DNA from: Parafilimonas sp.
GTDB taxonomy: Bacteria > Bacteroidota > Bacteroidia > Chitinophagales > Chitinophagaceae
DNA length: 18,192 nt
Direction of reading: 5' to 3'
Assembly: GCA_025927795.1 (NCBI GenBank)
Contig: JAICKT010000035.1
Span: forward strand, 1 to 18,192
Each line of letters opens with the position of its first letter. Positions within the stretch are counted from its first letter, which is position 1. A program made the translations under genes and the position numbers. Positions 12,757 to 18,192 of this stretch are shown here, one piece after another. The notes beneath the pieces are model-generated. The model made no database searches. It had not been told where the DNA came from and saw only the letters and a program-made list of their open reading frames with translations.

Positions 12757-13347
12757 ATGGCGAAGCCGTACATAATTCTTGTTTTGCTTTGGATTATATT
12801 TTGTGTTCTGCATAGTTTATTTGCGAATGAAAGATGGAAGAAAAAAATGCAAATGGTTTTAAAGAAGAACTATAAATTTTACAGAATAGCATATTCTTTT
12901 TTTGCTTTAATCACACTGGCAATCGTTGTTACATACAATTTCTCTATGCAAAGTTTTCTTTTATGGAATGTAAATATTATTGAACAGGTAATTGCTGTTA
13001 CTTGTATGTTAAGTTGCGGTACAATAATGTTTTTATTCACCCGAAAATTTTTCTTTGACTTAAGTGGTGCTGATGTATTTCAAAAAAAACAATCATCTCG
13101 AGAGCTCATTAAAACAAATCTCTATAAATATGTGCGGCATCCCTTATATAGCGCTACGCTTGGATTTATATGGAGCATTTTTTTGTACAGCCCTTTGTTG
13201 AGCAATTTAATTTCATGCATTTGTATAACTGCTTATACAATTGCAGGTATTTATATCGAAGAAAAAAAATTGGTGTATGAGTTTGGTGATAATTATATCA
13301 GCTACCGTTCTCAAACACCAATGCTAATTCCTAAAATTTTTGTTTAG
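12757..13347 (+). CDS. Membrane methyltransferase of the isoprenylcysteine methyltransferase/NnrU/MddA-like superfamily
   Basis: A 196-residue protein with about five hydrophobic segments (near 5-22, 43-62, 76-95, 131-146, 148-167). The C-terminal half has the superfamily's SAM-binding signature: YKYVRHPLY (RHP at 127-129), a hydrophobic helix, then an EE pair (168-169) in IEEKKLVYEFGDNYISYRSQTPMLIP. That ending resembles methanethiol S-methyltransferases (MddA) and NnrU-like proteins, but the N-terminal half is short and the substrate cannot be told. It starts 30 nt after the operon terminator, so it needs its own promoter or read-through. It is convergent with the xylulokinase gene. The superfamily is likely; function is open. 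Confidence 0.75.
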   Translation: MAKPYIILVLLWIIFCVLHSLFANERWKKKMQMVLKKNYKFYRIAYSFFALITLAIVVTYNFSMQSFLLWNVNIIEQVIAVTCMLSCGTIMFLFTRKFFFDLSGADVFQKKQSSRELIKTNLYKYVRHPLYSATLGFIWSIFLYSPLLSNLISCICITAYTIAGIYIEEKKLVYEFGDNYISYRSQTPMLIPKIFV

Positions 13348-13352
13348 TTAAT

Positions 13353-13401
13353 TATAGTATTCTAATACTATAATTATTGATTATAGTACTGTAGTACTAT
13401 A
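13353..13401. repeat. Two tandem 20-bp palindromes, TATAGTA-N6-TACTATA
   Basis: The two sites are at 13353-13372 (centre TTCTAA) and 13382-13401 (centre CTGTAG), with identical 7-bp half-sites and centres 29 bp apart. The first extends to 12-bp perfect arms (AATTATAGTATT and its complement). They lie between the 3' ends of two convergent genes, so a bidirectional terminator pair is the plain reading, but the stems are AT-rich and no clear T-tract follows. Paired binding sites for a dimeric regulator or recombinase are alternatives. Confidence 0.65.
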
Positions 13402-13437
13402 TTGAAAAAATATTTGCCGATAAATAAAATTGTTGAT

Positions 13438-14952
13438 CTATAAGTTTAATTTTTTCATTAACTCTTCCTTCCACTTTTTATAATAAGTATCATATTCATT
13501 ATTTTCTTTGGGTTCAACAATTTTTAATCGCTTCATGTTTTTAAATGCTTCTTTTTCGTTTGAATAAATTTTTGCACCAATACCTGCACCCAATGCGGCG
13601 CCAATGCTTCCATCGTTCTCAAACAATTCAACAGATGTATTTGTTGTGTTTACAAATGCATCAATAAATACATCACTTAAAAACATATTTGCTCTTCCGG
13701 CGCGAATAATGTTTGGCTGAATATTATTTTCACGCATAATATCAAGTCCGTAACGAAACGCATAAGCAATGCCTTCGTGTACTGCACGGTAAACATGTGC
13801 AGGTGTATGTTTATTCAAATCTATATTTTGTATTGATGCACCCGGAATTTTATTATTCAGCATGCGCTCAGCACCATTACCAAAAGGTATAACAAATAAA
13901 CCATCGCTTCCTGCAGATATGTTTGCGGCTTCTGCATTTAACTGCTGGTAAGTTTTATTTGAACCAATCAATTTTTTTATCCAGCTATTCATTATACCTG
14001 TACCGTTAATACATAGCAACACGCCAATTCTTTTTTCAGTTTCAGTTTTTGTATCATCTTCAAGAGGAGAGAAGGTTTTATAGTTCACATGCGCAAAACT
14101 GTTTACCCTGCTTTGTTTATCATAAACAAGCTTATCACTAACTGCATAAATAACGCCCGATGTTCCGGCGGTTGCGGCAACTTCACCCGGCCGCAAAACA
14201 TTTAATGAAAGTGCATTATTTAATTGATCGCCGGCTTTATAACTCACCGGTATGCCTTGCTTTAAACCTAATTTATCAGCAACATCTTTTTTTAAAAAGC
14301 CATGTGTGCTAAAAACATTTTTTATTTCGGGAATGAGATTCTTATCAAACCCAAAATATTTTATTACATCTTCTGAAATATTGTTTTGTAAAAAATCCCA
14401 GAGCACACCTTCAGAAAGCGCCGAAGGTGTTGTAGTAATCTCTCCTGTTAAACGCATGGCAATAAAATCACCAGGCAGCATTGTCTTATATATCTGCTTA
14501 AATGTTTCCGGTTCATTTTCTTTAACCCATGCAAGTTTAGATGCGGTAAAATTGCCCGGTGAGTTCAAAAGATTGCATAAACATTTTTCTTCACCAATAG
14601 CATGAAAAGCTTTATCTCCATAACTAACAGCGCGGCTATCGCACCAGATAATACTGTTACGCAGCGATAGCTGTTGTTCATTTACAATTACCAATCCATG
14701 CATTTGATAAGCGATGCCAACAGCAACAATTTCTTTCGGGTTATACTTTCCGGAAACATTTGCTTTCATTAACGCCTGCTGTAAATATGCCCACCATGTA
14801 TCAGGGTCTTGTTCTGCCCAACCGGTTTTTAAACTGATTATTTCAGCTTCTGTTTCGGGATAAAAAGCACTGGCAACAGATTGCTGTGTTTGCACATTTA
14901 CAACAGATACTTTTACAGAGGACGTTCCAATATCAATACCTAATAAATACAT
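13438..14952 (-). CDS. xylB: Xylulokinase (FGGY carbohydrate kinase family)
   Basis: A 504-residue two-domain sugar kinase, close to the usual XylB length. The N-terminal phosphate-binding motif GIDIGTSSVK (5-14), the substrate-site QMHG (83-86), the IIWCDSRA segment, and the catalytic Asp in KAGDQLNNAL (D242) are all present. ATP-site signatures TAGTSGVIY (261-269) and the glycine-rich NDGSIGAALGAGIGA near the C-terminus follow. It should phosphorylate D-xylulose to xylulose 5-phosphate for the pentose phosphate pathway. No xylose isomerase, transporter or regulator adjoins it here. Related FGGY kinases act on other pentoses, so D-xylulose is likely but not certain. The start ATG lies 15 bp from a candidate promoter. 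Confidence 0.88.
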   Translation of the reverse strand: MYLLGIDIGTSSVKVSVVNVQTQQSVASAFYPETEAEIISLKTGWAEQDPDTWWAYLQQALMKANVSGKYNPKEIVAVGIAYQMHGLVIVNEQQLSLRNSIIWCDSRAVSYGDKAFHAIGEEKCLCNLLNSPGNFTASKLAWVKENEPETFKQIYKTMLPGDFIAMRLTGEITTTPSALSEGVLWDFLQNNISEDVIKYFGFDKNLIPEIKNVFSTHGFLKKDVADKLGLKQGIPVSYKAGDQLNNALSLNVLRPGEVAATAGTSGVIYAVSDKLVYDKQSRVNSFAHVNYKTFSPLEDDTKTETEKRIGVLLCINGTGIMNSWIKKLIGSNKTYQQLNAEAANISAGSDGLFVIPFGNGAERMLNNKIPGASIQNIDLNKHTPAHVYRAVHEGIAYAFRYGLDIMRENNIQPNIIRAGRANMFLSDVFIDAFVNTTNTSVELFENDGSIGAALGAGIGAKIYSNEKEAFKNMKRLKIVEPKENNEYDTYYKKWKEELMKKLNL

Positions 14953-14966
14953 CAGAAGATTTCGAA

Positions 14967-14996
14967 CGAATATAATAAAGCTTTTAGCTTAAGCAA
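14967..14996 (-). promoter_or_regulatory. Candidate promoter for the xylulokinase gene
   Basis: Read on the minus strand, TTG (14996-14994) is followed after 19 bp by TATATTCG (14974-14967), one base from the TAnnTTTG -7 consensus. Transcription would begin only about 8 nt before the start codon, giving a near-leaderless mRNA. The spacer contains the 10-mer GCTAAAAGCT, also found in the heptad repeats of the ribosomal operon. The match is fair but not strong. Confidence 0.35.
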
Positions 14997-15103
14997 CCAG
15001 TAAGAAATTGTTTTATGATGAATTTTAATTAAAAGCCAGAAATAAAATATAGTAATTTTAAAAAAATCTTTTTATTTGTAATCTAACCAAGCAAACCAAT
15101 TTT

Positions 15104-15886
15104 ATGAATACAGTTCTTGTACCAATAGATTTTTCAGAAACTTCATTTAATGCTGCGCGATATGCAGTTAAATTGTTAACCAATCATGCCGAAGTTGAAA
15201 TTATACTTTATCACACTTTCGAAAAACCAGAAGAAGAAGAAAACCGCATTGAAGGGCTTGAAAAGTTAAAAGACGAACTGCAACAAAACCGAACGGTGAA
15301 CATAAGTATTTTAACAGAGCAGGGAGATTTTCTCACAGAGTTGGAGAAGCTTGCACGTCATCGCGAAGCAGATTTAATTGTTATGGGCATAACCGGCAAA
15401 TCAACTTTGGCACAGGTGTTTGTTGGAAGTAATTCGTTAAAGATGGCTGACAATAAATTTTGCCCGGTAATGATTATTCCATCTAATGCAGAGTATAGTG
15501 AAATTAAAAATGTACTGCTTGCTACCGACTTGAAAAATGTTGTAAGCACAACGCCATCTGTTCCTATTAAAAAAATATTATCAACCTTTAAAGCAAAACT
15601 TCACATCGTTAATGTAAACAGTGAGCATTATATTCAGCTTTCAGAAGAGCATGCTGCAGAGCAGGAAAAACTGAGAAATATGTTTGCTGAGTATGATCCC
15701 GAATTTTATTTTCTGAGGTTGTATGATGTTGATGACGCTATCAACCAATTTGCACAGGATAAGAAAATTGATTTGATAATTACAATCAATAAAGAACATT
15801 CACGTGTACATAAATTATTTTTTACAGGGCACACCAAAAAGTTAGCATATCAAAGTACAGTACCTGTGATGGTGGTGCATGAATAA
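15104..15886 (+). CDS. Universal stress protein with two tandem Usp domains
   Basis: A 260-residue cytoplasmic protein. Domain 1 (about 1-126) has VLVPIDFSE with D9 and the complete ATP-binding pattern G-2x-G-9x-G-S at G95, G98, G108, S109, then CPVMIIP. Domain 2 (about 135-260) repeats the fold, with NVLLATDL at its start and VPVMVVHE at its end, but its phosphate-binding loop has lost most glycines (INKEHSRVHKLFFTGHT). So one domain probably binds nucleotide and the other is structural or regulatory. Such tandem Usps are common in Bacteroidota and are tied to stress and slow growth. It diverges from the xylulokinase gene across 151 bp; no strong promoter was found. It converges with the large secreted-protein gene. 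Confidence 0.9.
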   Translation: MNTVLVPIDFSETSFNAARYAVKLLTNHAEVEIILYHTFEKPEEEENRIEGLEKLKDELQQNRTVNISILTEQGDFLTELEKLARHREADLIVMGITGKSTLAQVFVGSNSLKMADNKFCPVMIIPSNAEYSEIKNVLLATDLKNVVSTTPSVPIKKILSTFKAKLHIVNVNSEHYIQLSEEHAAEQEKLRNMFAEYDPEFYFLRLYDVDDAINQFAQDKKIDLIITINKEHSRVHKLFFTGHTKKLAYQSTVPVMVVHE

Positions 15887-15983
15887 TTATTTCAATTAAA
15901 ATTTAGTGCTTAATTAAGTGCGAAAAGAGAAACGTTTGAATTTTTATTTCTCATTAAACATGCTATGAAGTAATTTATGTGCT

Positions 15984-18192
15984 TTACCTTATCAGCACAA
16001 AAGTTCCTTTTTTAAAATAACTTTTACCGGTATAATCAATAGCGCCGGTTGTAAAAACATAGGTGCCACTGGGTTGTTTTTTTCCGTTATAAAATCCATT
16101 CCAGCCTTGCCCTTCCTGCGCTGTGCTGAAAAGTAATTGACCCCATCGATTGTATATATTAAAATACACAAACTTCTGCATACCAGTAACTGTAGGTTTT
16201 ATAATATCGTTCAAGCCATCATTATTTGGCGTAAATGCTGTGGGCACAAATACATAAGGCTTCGTTTCAAATAAATAAATTCTAATACTGTCGCTGCTGG
16301 CACAGCCTTGTTCTGTTGAAACTCTTACATTATAAACAATAGTATCTAATCCGCCAGGCAAAGTAGCAACAGGATTTGAAATAAGCGCATTGCTTAAATA
16401 GGTTGAAGGAGACCATTCATAATAATCTCCGCCAGATGCATTTAATTGCAGCGGCTGACCAATTACAGCATTTGTATCATTGCCTGCAAACGCAGCCACT
16501 CTTGGAATTACATTCACAACAATCGTATCACTTACAGGCTTTAAACAGCCATCTGTATTTGTTACCGTTAAAACATAATCAGTGGTTACTTCTGGTCCTG
16601 CTATAGGCGTTAATGTATTGGTATTGATAAGTGAGTTGGCAGGCGTCCATGTAAATTTTTCTCCATCAATATTTGCATTTAACTGCGTGGTGTTGCCATA
16701 ACAAATTGTTGCATCATCACCAGCATGTGAAACAGGATAAGGAACTACCTTAATAGTTTGAGAAGCATTTGCTGTGCATTTACCAACAGATGCGAGAACT
16801 GAATAATTTGTATTTGATAACGGCGCTGCTACCGGGTTTTTACTTGTTGCATCGCTCAACAGTCCCTGCGAGGGCGACCACGAAAAATATAATGCATTTG
16901 TTGATGGAGTTAGTATCACACTGTCTGTTCTGCAAATGGTAGTATCAGGAGGCAAACTTAATATAACATTATCTATCACATTTACTATTACAGTATCAAC
17001 AGCAGTGCAGCCTTTATAACTTACTGTAAGATTATAAGCAGTCGTTTGTTTTGGAGATACAAAAGGCGTTGGAGAATTTATATTACTAATATTATATGCA
17101 GGTTGCCAGTTAAATTCTGCACCTGCTGTTAAAGAAGAAGATTGCAATTGAAGTGTATCTATACTGCAAATAAGCGTATCAGGAAATTTTAATGAAACAT
17201 CCGGGCCAAGTGTTACATCCAGTGATTTGGTTGCAGTATCAATGCAACCTTTGGAATTAGTTGAAATAAGTGTAATATTTTTTAGACCCTCAGTTGTAAA
17301 AAGATAACTTGGATTTTGAACAGAGTCAGCAGCTTCTTCGTTAAAGTCCCAATGCCATGAATCTATAAACCCATACTTGGTTGTTGTAAGATCAGTAAAT
17401 GCATAAGGATTTTTAATGCAGCTTCCGTTGATAGAAAAATCAGTTGTAAAACCAGGATAAATTTTTACATGTGTTGTGGCAGAATCTGAACAGCCTGCAT
17501 CATTATGCACTGATAATTTTACAAAATAATCGCCGGTGTCTTTGTAATTATATGTTGGATGCTCAAGGCTTGAAGTATCTGTTGCAATACTGTCAATACC
17601 AAAATCCCAGAAATAATGATAACTCGGATCAGATATTTCATCCGAAAAAGTAAAATCGAAACCATCGCAGGTTATATAGGATGGCTTTAAATCGGCGCCT
17701 CCTAATTTACAATTTTCAACATCTAAATGAATTTCCTTTCTTGTATGACCAATGTAAGCGCCTTGCCTGTATTCATCAACACAAACAGCCACTACATAAG
17801 TACCAAGCTGCGATGGCGCAGTTCCACTAAAAACACCTGTGGAGGGATCAAGACTTGCATTTACACCTAAAGGGTAAATGCCTGCATACGGCGCAGAATA
17901 GGGGATAGTTGTGTATGGAGGTTCAGGTGGATTAACTACCACAGGCATATTTAAAAAACCTCCTGTTAAACCACTGCAAAGCGTATATCTTAAAGAATCG
18001 CCGTCAATATCTTTTGCACCAAGATCAAGAGTAAAATTTTCATTATAACAAATGGCTACTGTATCTCTGAAATCAAATACAGGACTGTTATCATTACTGT
18101 TTGCACCACCCGGAATTGTTAGTGTATAAGTAAGACCATAACTGTTAGAAGTTGGAACATTTGTTATACCGGCAATACGACAACACCGCTGC
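15984..18192 (-). CDS. Large PKD-repeat surface protein with gliding-motility/type IX secretion C-terminal domain (5' end outside window)
   Basis: The frame stays open to the window edge, so the Met at 17948 is internal; about 735 residues are seen. Fragment order: a CCRIAGITNV...DTVAICYNENF segment typical of Bacteroidota extracellular proteins; a beta-sandwich region; two PKD domains (about 165-247 with YHYFWDFG, 248-328 with DSWHWDF); four related modules of about 75-80 residues (331-643), each with a D-x-I/V-C-type strand, a W-x-P turn and a closing V-x-V strand; and the C-terminal CHU_C/TIGR04131 domain (about 645-735: VPTAFTPNNDGLNDI, IYNRWGQLLF, GWNGFYNGK, SGTYVF). The latter directs type IX secretion and surface attachment in gliding Bacteroidota. 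Ligand or adhesive role is unknown. It is convergent with the Usp gene. Confidence 0.92.
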   Translation of the reverse strand, partial: QRCCRIAGITNVPTSNSYGLTYTLTIPGGANSNDNSPVFDFRDTVAICYNENFTLDLGAKDIDGDSLRYTLCSGLTGGFLNMPVVVNPPEPPYTTIPYSAPYAGIYPLGVNASLDPSTGVFSGTAPSQLGTYVVAVCVDEYRQGAYIGHTRKEIHLDVENCKLGGADLKPSYITCDGFDFTFSDEISDPSYHYFWDFGIDSIATDTSSLEHPTYNYKDTGDYFVKLSVHNDAGCSDSATTHVKIYPGFTTDFSINGSCIKNPYAFTDLTTTKYGFIDSWHWDFNEEAADSVQNPSYLFTTEGLKNITLISTNSKGCIDTATKSLDVTLGPDVSLKFPDTLICSIDTLQLQSSSLTAGAEFNWQPAYNISNINSPTPFVSPKQTTAYNLTVSYKGCTAVDTVIVNVIDNVILSLPPDTTICRTDSVILTPSTNALYFSWSPSQGLLSDATSKNPVAAPLSNTNYSVLASVGKCTANASQTIKVVPYPVSHAGDDATICYGNTTQLNANIDGEKFTWTPANSLINTNTLTPIAGPEVTTDYVLTVTNTDGCLKPVSDTIVVNVIPRVAAFAGNDTNAVIGQPLQLNASGGDYYEWSPSTYLSNALISNPVATLPGGLDTIVYNVRVSTEQGCASSDSIRIYLFETKPYVFVPTAFTPNNDGLNDIIKPTVTGMQKFVYFNIYNRWGQLLFSTAQEGQGWNGFYNGKKQPSGTYVFTTGAIDYTGKSYFKKGTFVLIR

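Noticed and set aside
13353..13401. XerCD dif site
   Set aside because: A 6-bp centre between inverted arms is suggestive, but there are two copies, the arms are perfectly symmetric and AT-only apart from one G/C pair, and no known dif consensus could be matched by eye.
11272..13420. Shared 10-mer TTTGCCGATA before secY and before the xylulokinase 3' end
   Set aside because: Only one short match in unrelated contexts; consistent with chance in AT-rich DNA.
15887..15983. Terminator between the convergent Usp and PKD-protein genes
   Set aside because: CTTAATTAAG and a GAGAAA/TTTCTC pairing are present, but stems are short or loops long and no convincing stem plus T-tract was found.
17946..17948. 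ATG at 17948 as the true start of the PKD-repeat gene
   Set aside because: The frame stays open upstream to the window edge and encodes a family-typical segment (CCRIAGITNV...), so the Met is internal.
1..18192. tRNA, rRNA, prophage, insertion sequence or defence genes
   Set aside because: No cloverleaf, rRNA core sequence, transposase, integrase or nuclease motif was recognised anywhere in the window.

Overview
The window (about 18.2 kb, AT-rich) comes from a member of the Bacteroidota, most likely near Chitinophagales/Sphingobacteriia. Three features point there: a PKD-repeat surface protein ending in a gliding-motility/type IX secretion C-terminal domain; start codons preceded by A-rich stretches instead of Shine-Dalgarno sequences; and a promoter upstream of rpsJ that fits the Bacteroidota -33/-7 consensus (TTG, about 20 bp, TAnnTTTG). 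The exact family is inference.

Layout. 1-989: end of a NarL-type two-component system, with the C-terminal part of a histidine kinase overlapping its LuxR-type response regulator by 4 nt. 1026-12726: one long S10-spc ribosomal protein operon, in the order S10, L3, L4, L23, L2, S19, L22, S3, L16, L29, S17, L14, L24, L5, S14, S8, L6, L18, S5, L30, L15, SecY, bounded by a candidate promoter and a clear intrinsic terminator. 12757-13347: a membrane methyltransferase of the ICMT/NnrU/MddA-like superfamily. 13438-14952 (minus): a xylulokinase, convergent with the methyltransferase across two palindromes. 15104-15886: a tandem-domain universal stress protein, divergent from the kinase. 15984-18192 (minus): the C-terminal ~735 residues of the large secreted PKD/CHU_C protein, which runs off the window.

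The ribosomal genes encode the core of both subunits plus the translocon channel, so the operon couples ribosome synthesis to protein export. It stands alone here: no fusA/rpsG/rpsL directly upstream of rpsJ, and no map/infA/rpmJ/rpsM downstream of secY.

The most unusual signal is between the ribosomal genes. Almost every wider gap (S10-L3, L23-L2, L22-S3, S3-L16, S17-L14, L14-L24, L18-S5) holds self-complementary sequence built from a short word on one side and its reverse complement on the other. The words differ: CCCCTAAAGGGG in two gaps, a 7-bp-period RGCYNNT array in two gaps, and GAAGATTTGA-, AATTGCA- and GATTTACGA-type words in one gap each. The downstream arm often ends within a few bases of the next start codon. 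They could be dispersed extragenic repeats, RNA processing or attenuation hairpins, or translation-start structures; the sequence alone does not decide.
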